Shown: piece by piece, positions 1-10,126 of the stretch
Numbering within the stretch: position 1 is the first letter of the stretch
How the letters are laid out: each line of letters begins with the position of its first letter
Assembly (NCBI GenBank): GCA_903832295.1
Contig: CAILAZ010000287.1
Coordinates: 1-33,808 of the forward strand
Length of the DNA: 33,808 bases
Source: an uncultured Acidobacteriota bacterium
GTDB lineage: Bacteria > Acidobacteriota > Terriglobia > Terriglobales > Acidobacteriaceae
Direction: 5' to 3'
Program-made: the position numbers and the translations under genes
Notes under the pieces: model-generated
Database searches by the model: none
The model's input: the letters and a program-made list of their open reading frames with translations, nothing else
Told to the model about the DNA's origin: nothing

Positions 1-665
1 CGAAGCTCTTCAAAGTCTCGTGCTCCGGTCTGATGCACGATGGTTAGTTCTGGAATAAATCTCAGAAGCTCTCTTGCGGATTCGCGGACGATGCGGTTCA
101 GGGCGCGCGCCCCCTGGCTGCCACCGAAGATCAACAATACGGGTGGCGTACTGCGGCGTTGCGGGAGCGTGAAGAACGCAGGACGTACGGGGACCCCCGT
201 CACCTCGTAACGCCGAAACCAGCGCCCTGTCTGCTCAAAATGAACTGCGGCATCGGCGGCAAAACGAGCCAGCGCCCGGTTGGCGTAGCCAGGGACCACG
301 TTTGGTTCAAAGAGAACTACCGGGATACGGAGAAGGACCGCCGCTATGGTTGCGGGACCGGCAGCATATCCGCCTACTCCAATTACTGCCTGCGCCCCGA
401 ACTTACGCAGGATACGCATCGCACTCACGATCGAAAAAGGTAAATCCAGCAGGGTGCGCAGACGCGTTGCAAAACTCACGCGGTTCAGCGCGCCGATCTT
501 AACAAGGAAGAGCGGAAAACCCGCATTGGGCACAAGGCGGGTCTCAATGCCGCGCTCGGTGCCGACAAAGGCAGCGTCATGCCCGCGAGTGCGAAGTTCT
601 TCAGCAATCGCCAGCGCCGGAATCACATGTCCGCCCGTCCCCCCGCCCGCCAGTATGAATCTCAT
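1..665 (-). CDS. murG: MurG, lipid II synthase (3' end beyond window)
   Basis: UDP-N-acetylglucosamine:undecaprenyl-pyrophosphoryl-MurNAc-pentapeptide GlcNAc transferase. It makes lipid II on the inner face of the cytoplasmic membrane. I translated it from ATG at 665. The N-terminus carries the glycine-rich motif [11 protein letters not shown], and near the window edge the frame reads TIVHQTG; both are MurG signatures (acceptor and lipid binding, and the HQTG region). The frame is open for 221 codons to base 1, about 60% of a normal MurG of roughly 360 residues. The start lies one base after the ftsW stop (TGA-T-ATG), so translation is probably coupled. It is the last dcw gene visible here; murC and ftsQ would be expected beyond the edge. 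Identification is firm; only the C-terminal part is unseen. Confidence 0.95.
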   Translation of the reverse strand, partial: MRFILAGGGTGGHVIPALAIAEELRTRGHDAAFVGTERGIETRLVPNAGFPLFLVKIGALNRVSFATRLRTLLDLPFSIVSAMRILRKFGAQAVIGVGGYAAGPATIAAVLLRIPVVLFEPNVVPGYANRALARFAADAAVHFEQTGRWFRRYEVTGVPVRPAFFTLPQRRSTPPVLLIFGGSQGARALNRIVRESARELLRFIPELTIVHQTGARDFEEL

Positions 666-666
666 A

Positions 667-1758
667 TCAATCCGTCTGCTGCGTAATGTTGAGCAATACT
701 CCTACGCTGGCCAGCATAACAACCAGGGACGATCCTCCGTAGGAGATGAAAGGCAGCGGGATGCCCTTGGTGGGCAATAGTGCGAGTACGACGCTGATGT
801 TGAAGAAAGCCTGGATTCCAATCATCGAGGTGATTCCGACGGCAAGCAGCCGGGCAAAATTGTCGTGGGTGTTCCACGCCGCGCGAAGCCCGCGAAAGCA
901 GAAGAACGCGAATGCCGCCACAAAGCAGACTGCCCCAACCAATCCCAGTTCTTCAGCAACAACGGCGAAAATGAAATCGGTCTGCGGCTCCGGCAGATAG
1001 AAGAGCTTCTGCTTTCCCTCCATCAGACCGAGCCCGGTAAAGTTGCCAGTTCCCACCGCGATGAGCGATTGAATGATGTGGAAGCCAGAACCCTGCGCAT
1101 CCGCAAATGGATCCACAAAAGCCACCAGGCGCTTCCAGCGCCAGGCAGTATGCACGAGAAGATAGGTGAGTGGCACGGAGAGGAACGCCCCGAAGAGCGC
1201 AAAATACTTTCCCTGCATCCCGGAGATATAGAGGATAGCCGCGGTGATAAACACGCACGTCATCGCCGTACCAAGGTCTGGTTGGCTGACAATGAGAGCG
1301 CAGAACACTGCGGTGGGACCAACCGCGGGCAGCAGAGTGTGGCGGAAGTCGGTAACGGCTCGCAAACGCCGTTCCAGGAAGTGCGCCATAAACAGGATAA
1401 TTGCAGGCTTTGCAAGTTCAGAAGGCTGAAAAGATATAAATCCCAGTTTGATCCATCGATGCGTGTTGTGCGAGCGGTCCAGGAAAAACACCGCCAGCAG
1501 GCACATCGATGTCACACCCAGGATGGTGAAGACCAGCGCGGGTCTGTTGAGTTTCCGGTAGTCGAGGCGCATAAGCAGGAACATCGCTACCAAACCGATT
1601 ACGGCATAGAATGCCTGCTTCCGCAGAAACTCGAACTCCGTGCCAAAGCGCTCTTTGGCAACAATAGCCGACGCGCTATAGACCATGACGAGCCCGGCGA
1701 AAACCATGACCATGGTCACAGCAAAGAGCAATCGGTCCACACTGACGCGCTTCGCCAC
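667..1758 (-). CDS. ftsW: FtsW, SEDS-family septal peptidoglycan polymerase
   Basis: A 363-residue polytopic membrane protein of the SEDS family. It polymerises lipid II into glycan strands at the division septum together with the class B PBP FtsI. The sequence shows about ten hydrophobic segments, starting with the helix at residues 10-30 (VMVYSAS end), the conserved loop with EELGLVG, and the C-terminal stretch [13 protein letters not shown] typical of FtsW/RodA. Placement between murD and murG favours FtsW over RodA. Start codon is GTG at 1758, sharing one base with the murD stop (TAGTG), a coupled arrangement. It is a little shorter than E. coli FtsW because the N-terminal cytoplasmic extension is minimal. 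Confidence 0.96.
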   Translation of the reverse strand: MAKRVSVDRLLFAVTMVMVFAGLVMVYSASAIVAKERFGTEFEFLRKQAFYAVIGLVAMFLLMRLDYRKLNRPALVFTILGVTSMCLLAVFFLDRSHNTHRWIKLGFISFQPSELAKPAIILFMAHFLERRLRAVTDFRHTLLPAVGPTAVFCALIVSQPDLGTAMTCVFITAAILYISGMQGKYFALFGAFLSVPLTYLLVHTAWRWKRLVAFVDPFADAQGSGFHIIQSLIAVGTGNFTGLGLMEGKQKLFYLPEPQTDFIFAVVAEELGLVGAVCFVAAFAFFCFRGLRAAWNTHDNFARLLAVGITSMIGIQAFFNISVVLALLPTKGIPLPFISYGGSSLVVMLASVGVLLNITQQTD

Positions 1759-3137
1759 TAGCGTCCTCCGGTGGGCGAGGATGACTGCAAAGCGGCCAAT
1801 GACTGCACAAGTTCCTTGAAGATGCGCCCGCGATGCTCATAGCTGGTGAACTGGTCAAAGCTGGCACAGGCCGGAGCCAGAAGCACAATGTCTCCTTCGA
1901 CAGCGAGATCAGCCGCCTTGCGCACGGCGGACTCAAGCGTCTGGGCGCTGGTGACCGGAATCGCGTTGCCGATTTGCGACTCGATCTTCGCGGCGGCTGC
2001 GCCAATGGTGTACACGCGCTTCGCACGTTCCGCAATCAGCGCGCTCAGTTCGCTATAGTCGCTGCCTTTGTCTTTGCCCCCGAGGATAAGGTGGATGTTT
2101 GCCGGAAAAGACTGCAATGCCTTGATGGTGGCGTCCACGTTTGTGGCCTTGGAGTCGTTGTAATATTGCACGCCCCGCAAGGTCGCCACATATTCAAGGC
2201 GGTGCTCAACGGCCCGGAATTCCTGCACCGCACGACGAATTGCCGCGGGCTCGATGCCTGCTGCCATACCAATCGCAACAGCGGCCAGCACGTTTTCCAG
2301 GTTGTGCGCACCCTTGAGCTCAATTTCAGAGACGGGCATGATCTCCACTTCCAAGCCGTTGCGAAAGACAATCAATCCATTGCGGACAAATGCTCCGCGC
2401 TCCACTGAGGCGAGCCTGCTGAACCAGAGAACCTGTGGTTTCAGTCCCGCCGCAAGACGGCAGCTGATTTCATTGTCAGCATTGAGGACCGCAAAATCCT
2501 CAGCTGTCTGATTCTCAAAAATGCGCAACTTCGCCGCGATGTAATTTTCCATCGAGCCATGGCGATCCAGATGATCGGGTGTCACGTTGAGGATGGCAGA
2601 AATATGCGGGCGGAAAGTTTCGATAGACTCGAGTTGGAAGCTTGATATTTCCAGCACAACCCAGGTGTCTGGCGAAGACTGCTCAACGAATGTGACCGCC
2701 GGTGTGCCGATGTTCCCGCCAACCAGCGTTTTGCGGCCACCCGAGGCGATAATCTCGCCGGTCAGAGTGGTGGTTGTGGTCTTGCCGTTGGATCCGGTGA
2801 TGGCAACAATTTGGCCTTGAAGATAGCGTGCCGTGAGCTCGATCTCTCCAATCACCGGTATTCCGAAGCGGCGGGCATGCTGCAGCGGAGCCACGTCGGC
2901 AGGCACGCCGGGACTCACGACAATGAGATCCTGATCGCGGAAAGTGCGTTCGCCGTGCTTGCCGGTTTCCACAGTAATGCCGCGGTCAAGGAGTGCGGGG
3001 ATTTCGTTGCGGAGCTGGTCTTCACTCTTCGCGTCACTGACGGTGACACGCGCTCCACGCGACTCCAGAAAGAGCGCGGACGCCACACCCGACTTGCCCA
3101 ATCCAACCACCAGAACCCGTTTGCCTTTAACGTCCAT
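1758..3137 (-). CDS. murD: MurD, UDP-MurNAc-L-alanine:D-glutamate ligase
   Basis: Cytoplasmic Mur ligase that adds D-glutamate to UDP-MurNAc-L-Ala using ATP. An N-terminal Rossmann-like domain begins VLVVGLGKSGVAS (residues 8-20). It is followed by the ATP-binding loop GSNGKTT (115-121), the central domain with NVTPDHLDRHG, and a C-terminal domain with YNDSKATN and GGKDKG. The open frame runs 25 codons further upstream to 3212, but that extension overlaps the 3' end of mraY and has no family similarity. I therefore start at ATG 3137 (MDVKGKR), preceded by AGAAG, giving 459 residues, the normal size. It begins 37 bp after mraY and overlaps the ftsW GTG by one base. Confidence 0.96.
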   Translation of the reverse strand: MDVKGKRVLVVGLGKSGVASALFLESRGARVTVSDAKSEDQLRNEIPALLDRGITVETGKHGERTFRDQDLIVVSPGVPADVAPLQHARRFGIPVIGEIELTARYLQGQIVAITGSNGKTTTTTLTGEIIASGGRKTLVGGNIGTPAVTFVEQSSPDTWVVLEISSFQLESIETFRPHISAILNVTPDHLDRHGSMENYIAAKLRIFENQTAEDFAVLNADNEISCRLAAGLKPQVLWFSRLASVERGAFVRNGLIVFRNGLEVEIMPVSEIELKGAHNLENVLAAVAIGMAAGIEPAAIRRAVQEFRAVEHRLEYVATLRGVQYYNDSKATNVDATIKALQSFPANIHLILGGKDKGSDYSELSALIAERAKRVYTIGAAAAKIESQIGNAIPVTSAQTLESAVRKAADLAVEGDIVLLAPACASFDQFTSYEHRGRIFKELVQSLAALQSSSPTGGR

Positions 3138-3174
3138 GTCTTCTAACCGCCTTCGAGCTGTGTGCCCTAATACA

Positions 3175-4314
3175 CTAACGTAGTTTAAGCGTGGTAAGCG
3201 CGAACAGTGCAAAGATCAGCGAGCCAATCCAGAATCGCACAATCACCTTCGACTCTGACCATCCAAGCTGCTCAAAGTGGTGGTGGAGCGGAGCCATCAG
3301 GAAGATGCGTTTGCCCCGCAGTTTGAACGAACCCACCTGCAGAATCACTGAAAGCGCCTCCAGTACAAAGATCCCACCAAAGAACGGAAGCAGGAGTTCC
3401 TGCTTGATGATGACAGAGACCGTCCCGATCGCGCCGCCCAGTGCAAGCGATCCCACGTCACCCATGAACACCTCTGCCGGATGAGTGTTGTACCAGAGGA
3501 AGCCTATGGAGGAGCCCACCATGGCACCGCAGAATATTGTAAGTTCGCCGACCTGCGGCATTTTCTGCAACTCGAGATAGTCGGAGAACACTGCGTGGCC
3601 GCTGACGTAGGTCAGCACTGTGAGAGCGCCCGCTGCAATCAGCGTACAGCCAATCGCGAGTCCGTCGAGTCCATCCGTGAGATTTACCGCGTTGGTCGAT
3701 CCCACCAGCACAAAGATCACGAAGACAATGAACGGCAGGAAAGCGATCGGCCAAAGATGCGGATTGGGGACCAGCGAGCTCACAACCAGGTCCGGACGGA
3801 ACCGTTTGAAAAACGGAACCATCAGGTGCGTGGAGTATTGTCCCTCAGCCTGCAACAGGATCAGCACTACGGCGATGAAAAACGCCACCAGCGTTTGCAG
3901 CATCAGCTTGCTGCGTCCGTTGAGCCCGAGATTCTGCTTGCGCACCACCTTCAGATAGTCGTCGGCAAATCCGATGGCTCCAAACGACAAAGTGGAAAAG
4001 ACTGCGAGCCATACGAACTTGTTGGACAAGTCCGACCAGAGCAGCGTCGGCAAGACAATGGAAACGACGATCAGCAGGCCGCCCATGGTCGGCGTGCCCG
4101 CCTTCTTCTGATGAGAGCGTGGGCCTTCCTCGCGTATGTACTGCCCAATCTGAAATTCACGCAACCGGCGGATGACCGACGGTCCGATGATGAGCGCCAT
4201 GAAGAGCGCCGTGAGACTTGCGAACGCGGTCCGGAAGGTCAAGTAGCGGAAGATCCGGAACGGTCCGACGTTAAAGTGGCGAAAGATGTATTCGTATAGA
4301 AGCCAGTAGAGCAA
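3175..4314 (-). CDS. mraY: MraY, phospho-MurNAc-pentapeptide translocase
   Basis: Integral membrane enzyme that transfers phospho-MurNAc-pentapeptide from UDP to undecaprenyl phosphate, making lipid I. The 379 residues contain about ten transmembrane segments. Catalytic and diagnostic motifs are visible: [19 protein letters not shown] (paired Asp), [13 protein letters not shown], and near the C-terminus [12 protein letters not shown]. The start is a TTG at 4314 with a GAGGA Shine-Dalgarno five bases ahead; no better ATG lies nearby, and the first residues ([11 protein letters not shown]) match the family N-terminus. It follows murF by 41 bp and precedes murD by 37 bp on the same strand. Confidence 0.96.
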   Translation of the reverse strand: MLYWLLYEYIFRHFNVGPFRIFRYLTFRTAFASLTALFMALIIGPSVIRRLREFQIGQYIREEGPRSHQKKAGTPTMGGLLIVVSIVLPTLLWSDLSNKFVWLAVFSTLSFGAIGFADDYLKVVRKQNLGLNGRSKLMLQTLVAFFIAVVLILLQAEGQYSTHLMVPFFKRFRPDLVVSSLVPNPHLWPIAFLPFIVFVIFVLVGSTNAVNLTDGLDGLAIGCTLIAAGALTVLTYVSGHAVFSDYLELQKMPQVGELTIFCGAMVGSSIGFLWYNTHPAEVFMGDVGSLALGGAIGTVSVIIKQELLLPFFGGIFVLEALSVILQVGSFKLRGKRIFLMAPLHHHFEQLGWSESKVIVRFWIGSLIFALFALTTLKLR

Positions 4315-4355
4315 TGAGTCCTCGATCGATTCGCGGACGTTTGTCCGCTGTTGAA

Positions 4356-5729
4356 CTACGCTTTCCGTTCCGCTTCAAAGACAGCCAGCGCACGCTCCAG
4401 GCCCACACCCCGCGAACCCTTCAGCAACACAGCATCGCCTTCGCGCAGGTTGTTTGCAAGCCACTCTCCCGCTTTCTCCGGAGACTCAGCAAACTCAGAG
4501 GCGACTCCAGACGACGCTGCACCCTCGGCAATGTATGCCCCGTTCCCGCGAACCCCAACCACGAAATCAATTTTGCTCGCAGCCATATGCCGACCGCACT
4601 CGCGGTGCAACTCTGGCGCGCTTTCTCCCAGTTCCAGCATCTCGCCGGCAATCACGATCCTGCGCCTGGCAGGTGTCTGCGCCAGGGCGGATACCATGCT
4701 GTTCAGCGCCTGAGGGTTGGAGTTGTAGCAGTCGTTGATGACAATTGCGCCTGCCACCTGCCGCACCTCGCCTCGCCTGTCCCCAGCGTTGAGGGACGCG
4801 AGGCGGGCGACAGCATCCGAGGGCTGCACTCCATGCTCGGCAGCCACCGCGACTGCGACCAGTGCGTTCAGCACATTGTGTTGTCCTATTAATGGCAGCA
4901 CAGCCGCTTCGCGAAAACCAGGGCCTGCAATTTCAAACTCCGAGCCGAGCGCACCGCGCAGCTGCAAGTTTTCCGCGCGGTAATCAGAAGGATGTTGGAT
5001 GCCGAAGAGAGTCACCTTACCGTGGAAGTCGCGGCCAAACTGACAGGCATATGGATCATCAGCGTTGAGGAATGCGTGTCCTCCGGCGGGCAGCGACTCG
5101 ATTAGCTCATACTTGGCGCGCGCAATGCCGGCCTGCGTTCCAAAGCTCTCAAGGTGCGCCAGGCCAATGTTGGTGACGACGCCCTCATCCGGAGCTGCAA
5201 TCTGCGCGAGTGTTGTAATTTCGCCCGCGTGCGACATTCCCATCTCGATCACTGCAATCTGGTGCTGCGGTTCGAGGCGCAACAACTGCATGGGCAAGCC
5301 AAAATGATTGTTGAGATTTCCCAGCGACTTCAACACCTGGAATTGGGCTCCCAGCACGTGGGCGATGCATTCCTTTGTTGTCGTCTTCCCCGCGGACCCG
5401 GTCACGCCAATCAGTTTCTTTCCCCACAAGCGCCGAGCCGCAGCGCCAAGATGCTGCAGCGCGAGTGTCGTATTTGCCACGGCGATCAGCCTTAAAGCAT
5501 CAGGGAATCGATGGAGTTCGTCGCGCGCAACAATGGCAGCTACCGCACCAGCTCGCAGTGCGGCTTCCACGTAATCATGTCCATCCAGCCGTTCACCTTT
5601 GATGGCAAAGAAGAGATCGCCTGGCTGGAGGGTGCGCGTATCGATGGAGTATCCCTCGGCAATTGCGGCGCGGTCGAAACTGCCATTGCCCTGGGAAAAT
5701 TCCGCCACCCTGCTTAACGTGAGCTTCAT
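4356..5729 (-). CDS. murF: MurF, UDP-MurNAc-tripeptide:D-Ala-D-Ala ligase
   Basis: Cytoplasmic ATP-dependent ligase that adds the D-Ala-D-Ala dipeptide, finishing UDP-MurNAc-pentapeptide. It has 457 residues. The N-terminal substrate domain includes [26 protein letters not shown] (in two parts around residues 28-53). The ATP loop is GSAGKTT (111-117), followed by the MurF-type [14 protein letters not shown] motif and C-terminal NDCYNSNP. The ATG at 5729 overlaps the murE stop by four bases (ATGA), a classic coupled junction. Typical length and motif order; no irregularity seen. Confidence 0.96.
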   Translation of the reverse strand: MKLTLSRVAEFSQGNGSFDRAAIAEGYSIDTRTLQPGDLFFAIKGERLDGHDYVEAALRAGAVAAIVARDELHRFPDALRLIAVANTTLALQHLGAAARRLWGKKLIGVTGSAGKTTTKECIAHVLGAQFQVLKSLGNLNNHFGLPMQLLRLEPQHQIAVIEMGMSHAGEITTLAQIAAPDEGVVTNIGLAHLESFGTQAGIARAKYELIESLPAGGHAFLNADDPYACQFGRDFHGKVTLFGIQHPSDYRAENLQLRGALGSEFEIAGPGFREAAVLPLIGQHNVLNALVAVAVAAEHGVQPSDAVARLASLNAGDRRGEVRQVAGAIVINDCYNSNPQALNSMVSALAQTPARRRIVIAGEMLELGESAPELHRECGRHMAASKIDFVVGVRGNGAYIAEGAASSGVASEFAESPEKAGEWLANNLREGDAVLLKGSRGVGLERALAVFEAERKA

Positions 5730-7222
5730 GCGTGTGCACCTTTCCGCTGATACCCAAGCCGGTTCAACTCTTCACTGGCCACCTGATAATCATCGAAGGC
5801 AAACTCTCCTTCGCGCGTCGTCTGGGTGCGTTCGTGTCCCTTCCCGGCGATCAACACAATGTCACCCGCACGGGCCTCTGCCAGGGCATGGGCGATCGCT
5901 TTGCGGCGGTCGGGTTCCGCGATAAAACGCGTGCCGGCCTCGCGCAGGCCCGGCACTGAATCTTCGATGATCGCCATTGGATCTTCACTGCGCGGATTGT
6001 CGGAGGTGACAATTACAAAATCGCTGCCCACGCCGGCTGCACGTCCCATTTTCGGACGCTTTGTTCGGTCGCGGTCGCCGCCACAGCCAAAGACGGTGAT
6101 TACTCTTCCGTTGCTTCGAGAGGCGAAATCCCGTGCGAGCCCGGTAAGATTTTTCAGCGCGTCATCCGTATGCGCATAATCCACCACGACCGCGAATGGC
6201 TGCGATTCATCGACTCGTTCAAAGCGTCCAGGGACACGGCTCATTCCAGCAATGCCAAGCATGATCTGCTCTGTTGTGCAGCCGCGCGCGTAAGCGGCGC
6301 CGCAAGCAGCGAGCACGTTATAAACATTCACGAGGCCAATGAGTGGAGAGCGCAGTTTGATCGGTCCACTGGGCGTCGTCAGCACAAAGCTGTTTCCCTG
6401 TGGGGTCATCTCCAACTGCTCCGCGTGAAAGTCTCCCTGCCGGATTCCGTAAGTGAACAGGTGCGAGCGGTGGCGTGAGAAATCCGCGAGTTTGCGCCCG
6501 TATTCATCATCCAGATTTACAATCGCGCACCGCGGAGGCTCGGTGCCGCAGCCTTCGAAGAGGATCCGCTTGGCTGCAAAGTATCCCTCCATGGTTCCGT
6601 GATAGTCGAGATGGTCCTGTGTGAGATTGCTGAAGACTGCGACATCGAATGGAATCGCAAACACCCGCGCCTGCTGCAAAGCGTGCGACGAGACTTCCAT
6701 GACTGCTTCCGTTGCGCCATGCGCCAGGGCGCGGGCAAACATCTGATTCAGTTCCAGGGATTCGGGCGTGGTGTGGGGCGCCGGTAGAACTTCTCCGGGG
6801 AGATGGTACTCAACCGTTCCCACCAGCGCGTTCTTGCGTGCAGCAGCCTGCAAAATCGCTTCGACAATAAAAGTAGTAGTGGTCTTGCCGTTGGTGCCGG
6901 TCACGCCGATCACGCGAAGGCGTTCGGCCGGACGCTTGTAGAAATTTGCGCTCAGCCGCGCAAGGGCTCGCCGTCCGTGTGGAACAACCGCCCACGCGAT
7001 GCCGGGAAGCGGAGTCTGCTGCAGCGAATCTGTCACCACAGCGACTGCTCCAGCCGCGATTGCAGTGTCAATGTAGCGGTTGCCATCCGTACTCTCGCCG
7101 CGCATGGCGACGAATACCCATGAAGGCATTACCCGGCGCGAATCGTAGTCGAGCCCCTTGATCCCGCAATCACCGCTCTGCGAGAGCACCTCCGCGCCGT
7201 CGAGCATTTCAAGAAAGTTCAT
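5726..7222 (-). CDS. murE: MurE, UDP-MurNAc-L-Ala-D-Glu:meso-diaminopimelate ligase
   Basis: Cytoplasmic Mur ligase adding the third stem-peptide residue. ATP loop GTNGKTT lies at residues 109-115. The motif DNPR (408-411), which in characterised MurE enzymes binds meso-diaminopimelate, is intact, so the peptidoglycan is predicted to be of the meso-A2pm type. The frame stays open far upstream to 7684, but that stretch overlaps the end of ftsI in another frame and has no Mur character. I choose ATG 7222 (MNFLEML), which gives 498 residues, the normal size, 34 bp after the ftsI stop. Only a weak GGAA ribosome site precedes it. Its stop overlaps the murF ATG. Confidence 0.96.
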   Translation of the reverse strand: MNFLEMLDGAEVLSQSGDCGIKGLDYDSRRVMPSWVFVAMRGESTDGNRYIDTAIAAGAVAVVTDSLQQTPLPGIAWAVVPHGRRALARLSANFYKRPAERLRVIGVTGTNGKTTTTFIVEAILQAAARKNALVGTVEYHLPGEVLPAPHTTPESLELNQMFARALAHGATEAVMEVSSHALQQARVFAIPFDVAVFSNLTQDHLDYHGTMEGYFAAKRILFEGCGTEPPRCAIVNLDDEYGRKLADFSRHRSHLFTYGIRQGDFHAEQLEMTPQGNSFVLTTPSGPIKLRSPLIGLVNVYNVLAACGAAYARGCTTEQIMLGIAGMSRVPGRFERVDESQPFAVVVDYAHTDDALKNLTGLARDFASRSNGRVITVFGCGGDRDRTKRPKMGRAAGVGSDFVIVTSDNPRSEDPMAIIEDSVPGLREAGTRFIAEPDRRKAIAHALAEARAGDIVLIAGKGHERTQTTREGEFAFDDYQVASEELNRLGYQRKGAHA

Positions 7223-7256
7223 ATACGGTTTCCGATGCCCGCACCGCAGGCAATTT

Positions 7257-9356
7257 CTAGCGCGAAAAGCGAACTGCAATTTTTGACCCCGGCGGCAGAT
7301 AGGAGCCTGGCGGCGGCTGTTGTTCGCGTGCTGTGCCACTGCCCACAATTTGCAGCTCAAATCCTGCTTTGCGTGCTGCCTCCACGGCCCCACGCATGGA
7401 AAGGCCCTGCAATGATGGTACCGTGGAACTGCCTCCAACATCGAGTACCACCGTTCCACCGCGCGCATCCGTTTTAGCATTTTCAGGCAAACGCAACGGA
7501 GGCGAAGCGGGAGCCGCCGCCACGGGGACTGCCGGCGTCTGGCTGAGAGCGACAACACTCTCCAGTTCGGCCATTTCGCCTGGCACGTGGGGCTGCGCGT
7601 CTTCCGTGTCACCTTCTGCCGCGCGGGCCACCAGGAAGCGCCGCGCCGCGTTGCTCTTAGGTTCCACATCATGCGGAACCGCATAGTAGGCGAGCACCTG
7701 CTCTGCCACTCGCTTGAATACGGGCGCGGATACCTGCCCGCCCTGATGCAGCCCGCGGGGCGAATCCAGAATCACTGCAATCGTCAACGCAGGATTGTTG
7801 ACTGGCGCGAAACCTACGAAGCTGGCTACGTAGTCCGTCTTGGAGTAAGCGTGCGTGCGCGGATCAATCTTCTGTGCCGTTCCCGTTTTGCCTGCCGAGG
7901 TGTAGCCGTCCAGGATGGCGCGCCGGGCGGTTCCCTCCAACACAACTTCTTCGGTCAGCCGCCGCATGATCGCCGAGGTATAGGAACTGAGCACCCGCCG
8001 TTGTCCCTGTGGGTGGAATTCGATTCGCTGATACTTCTGATTGGGCCGCGTCACACTGGCGACTATGCGAGGCAGCGAGTAGATACCGTCGTTGGCAACA
8101 GCCGACATCATGGAAACGACTTGGAGCGGCGTGACTCCGACTTCCTGCCCAATCGCCATCGATCCTATCGACGAGGCCGCCCAGCGACTGGGATTGCGTA
8201 CCAGGCCGCGGGTCTCTCCCGGCAACTCCACATTCGTGAGCTGCCCGAATCCGTAGAGCTGCATGTGTTTGTAAAAACGCTCCGGCCCCAGGCGCAGCGC
8301 CATCTTCACCGCACCAACGTCGCTGGATTCGGCATAGGCCTTCTCCAACGTAACGGTGCCGATGTGGTGCGAATCACGGATGCGGATTCCGCCCACCATG
8401 ATGTAGCCAGGGTCGCAGTTGATGATCTCTTCCGGCTTGGCCAGCTTCTCTTCAAAGGCTGAGGAGTACGTCACTGTTTTGAATACAGAGCCCGGCTCAT
8501 ATACGTCGCTGACGGCATGATTCTTCAGCTTCTCTGGCGTAATGTCATGCGAGAGATTCGGATTGAACGAAGGTGCGTTGGCTAATGCCAGAATCTCCCC
8601 GGTACGGGGATTCTGAACCACCACGGTCCCGCTGAGTGCCTGTGTCTCCTGCATCGCCTGTGCCAGTTCCTTTTCGGCGATGTACTGAATCTTCTCGTCA
8701 ATTGTGAGCACCACATTGGCCCCGGGCTCCGGAGGGTGCTCCACGTGCTGAAGCGTCTTACGGCGCGCATCCATGGTGATGACGACCCGGCCTTTCACCC
8801 CATTGAGTTGCGACTGATAGAGATGCTCAATGCCTGCCAGTCCAGTGTCCTCCATCCCCACATAACCCAGCACCTGCGCGGCCAGCATGCGTTTGGGATA
8901 GAAGCGTTTCAGTTCTTTCTGAAAGTAGATGCCCCGAAGATTGAGCGACTTGATACGCGAGGCGGTTTCACCGTCCACCTTGCGCGCCACCCATGCAAAG
9001 TTACGTTGTGATTGCATGCGCTCCAGCACGCTGTCCGGATCGTCTCCCGTCAGCGTAGCCAGCATGGTGGCTGTTGTCTTCTGGTCTGGAACTTCGCTTG
9101 GCACCGCAAAGACCGAATCAACTTGCACGGTCATGGCAAGTTCCTGCCCGTTGCGATCGTAGATGATGCCGCGTTGGGGAGAAATTTCAGCAGTGTGCTG
9201 TTGCTGCCTCTGGGCACGCTGCATCCATTCCCCATAGTGCACAACCTGGAGGATGAACAGACGCACGATGATCACAACGCCCCAGATAAACAGAAAAGCC
9301 CCGAACCTGAACAGGCGAGACTTCACATCGATCGGAGCCTTGCCACCTGCTGCCAT
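7257..9356 (-). CDS. ftsI: FtsI (PBP3), class B penicillin-binding protein with C-terminal PASTA domain
   Basis: Septal D,D-transpeptidase that cross-links peptidoglycan made by FtsW. 699 residues: short cytoplasmic tail, one membrane anchor (about 16-38), a PBP dimerisation/pedestal domain, a transpeptidase domain and a C-terminal PASTA domain (about 636-699, starting VVLDVGG). Active-site serine is S290 in SVFK, and the KTG motif is at 490-492. The SxN motif reads SSD (344-346), with Asp where most FtsI proteins have Asn. An Ala/Pro-rich linker (about 600-630) joins the catalytic and PASTA domains. ATG at 9356 follows GGCGGG. It is separated from ftsL by about 250 noncoding bases, long for this cluster. 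Confidence 0.95.
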   Translation of the reverse strand: MAAGGKAPIDVKSRLFRFGAFLFIWGVVIIVRLFILQVVHYGEWMQRAQRQQQHTAEISPQRGIIYDRNGQELAMTVQVDSVFAVPSEVPDQKTTATMLATLTGDDPDSVLERMQSQRNFAWVARKVDGETASRIKSLNLRGIYFQKELKRFYPKRMLAAQVLGYVGMEDTGLAGIEHLYQSQLNGVKGRVVITMDARRKTLQHVEHPPEPGANVVLTIDEKIQYIAEKELAQAMQETQALSGTVVVQNPRTGEILALANAPSFNPNLSHDITPEKLKNHAVSDVYEPGSVFKTVTYSSAFEEKLAKPEEIINCDPGYIMVGGIRIRDSHHIGTVTLEKAYAESSDVGAVKMALRLGPERFYKHMQLYGFGQLTNVELPGETRGLVRNPSRWAASSIGSMAIGQEVGVTPLQVVSMMSAVANDGIYSLPRIVASVTRPNQKYQRIEFHPQGQRRVLSSYTSAIMRRLTEEVVLEGTARRAILDGYTSAGKTGTAQKIDPRTHAYSKTDYVASFVGFAPVNNPALTIAVILDSPRGLHQGGQVSAPVFKRVAEQVLAYYAVPHDVEPKSNAARRFLVARAAEGDTEDAQPHVPGEMAELESVVALSQTPAVPVAAAPASPPLRLPENAKTDARGGTVVLDVGGSSTVPSLQGLSMRGAVEAARKAGFELQIVGSGTAREQQPPPGSYLPPGSKIAVRFSR

Positions 9357-9607
9357 TGCTTACACCCATCCCGCCAGGGACGAGAAGCGATCCCCAGCTC
9401 GAGAAATGGAAATGCCGGCTGAACCGACACTACGGAGAGAACTCCAGGGCACTGGGGGAGAGCGCTGAACGCGCTGAAATACTGGAATTAGGCCTGAAAA
9501 CTGCACCTTTCCAAGGTAATACAGCGATGACGGCCAGTACAGGCGCTCGATGTGCAAAACTCCCGATACGCCGTCATTCGCCCTGAACCCAGATTCGAGT
9601 TCGATAC
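9357..9607. other. 251-bp gap between ftsL and ftsI, no convincing gene
   Basis: This is the longest gap inside an otherwise tight dcw cluster. A 65-codon minus-strand frame with a TTG start (9360-9557) runs through most of it. It has no recognisable family, and the ribosome site lies too close to its start. No clear terminator or good sigma-70 promoter is visible. It may be a long untranslated leader of ftsI. Confidence 0.5.
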
Positions 9608-10102
9608 TTAGTTTGGCACTGAAATGACTGAGATGCTGTTGGCTCGAGCCATCACCGGGGCACCGCTGTCCAGCGCGCTGGTTTCGTCCAGCCGCTGCAC
9701 CTGCCCCACTGCGGGCAGTGCAAATCCCATTTGCCGCGCCAGTACATCGATCCGTCCCGGCTCCTTGAGAGAAGCCTCCTCGAGCTTTAAGGTCCGATTC
9801 ACATCCTCGAGCTGGCTGCGCGTGATGCGTGCCGCCTCAATGTTGTAACCGCACTGGACGGAGCGGCAGTGCTGGCCGATATACATCAGCACCATCGCGC
9901 AACAAAAGACCGCAGCGATGCTGAACGTAAAGATTTCACGCTTCCGGGCAGGGTCTGCCGTGCGCACCAGGCGCGAGTTATCGATGGACTTATGGAAATA
10001 GATCTCCGGCGCTCCTGACATAAAACGGCGAGGGGCGGCCGCAGTCGCACGTTGCTTTGTTACGCTCATTCTGTGCGGCAAAGCCGCTGCCCAAATCGCC
10101 AT
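9608..10102 (-). CDS. ftsL: FtsL-like septum protein
   Basis: Small bitopic division protein, expected to form a complex with FtsB and FtsQ and to activate FtsWI. The 164 residues show the FtsL plan: a basic N-terminal cytoplasmic tail (1-55), one membrane helix (about 56-76, ending VLMYIGQ), a short Leu-rich coiled-coil region (about 86-112) and the family-like segment EPGRIDVLARQMGF. A further tail of about 35 residues follows. The primary sequence is weakly conserved, so the call rests on this architecture plus position between rsmH and ftsI. ATG at 10102 has a strong AGGAG ribosome site; a second in-frame ATG at 10069 lacks one. The 80-bp leader upstream holds DnaA-box-like sites. Confidence 0.85.
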   Translation of the reverse strand: MAIWAAALPHRMSVTKQRATAAAPRRFMSGAPEIYFHKSIDNSRLVRTADPARKREIFTFSIAAVFCCAMVLMYIGQHCRSVQCGYNIEAARITRSQLEDVNRTLKLEEASLKEPGRIDVLARQMGFALPAVGQVQRLDETSALDSGAPVMARANSISVISVPN

Positions 10103-10126
10103 ACGCCTCTCCTGCTCTTCCTGAAG

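Noticed and set aside
7223-7684. N-terminal extension of murE of about 154 codons
   Set aside because: Overlaps ftsI coding sequence in another frame, has shadow-like composition, and MurE is full length without it.
9360-9557. 65-codon minus-strand frame in the ftsL-ftsI gap
   Set aside because: TTG start with a ribosome site only two bases away, no known similarity, covers a likely leader.
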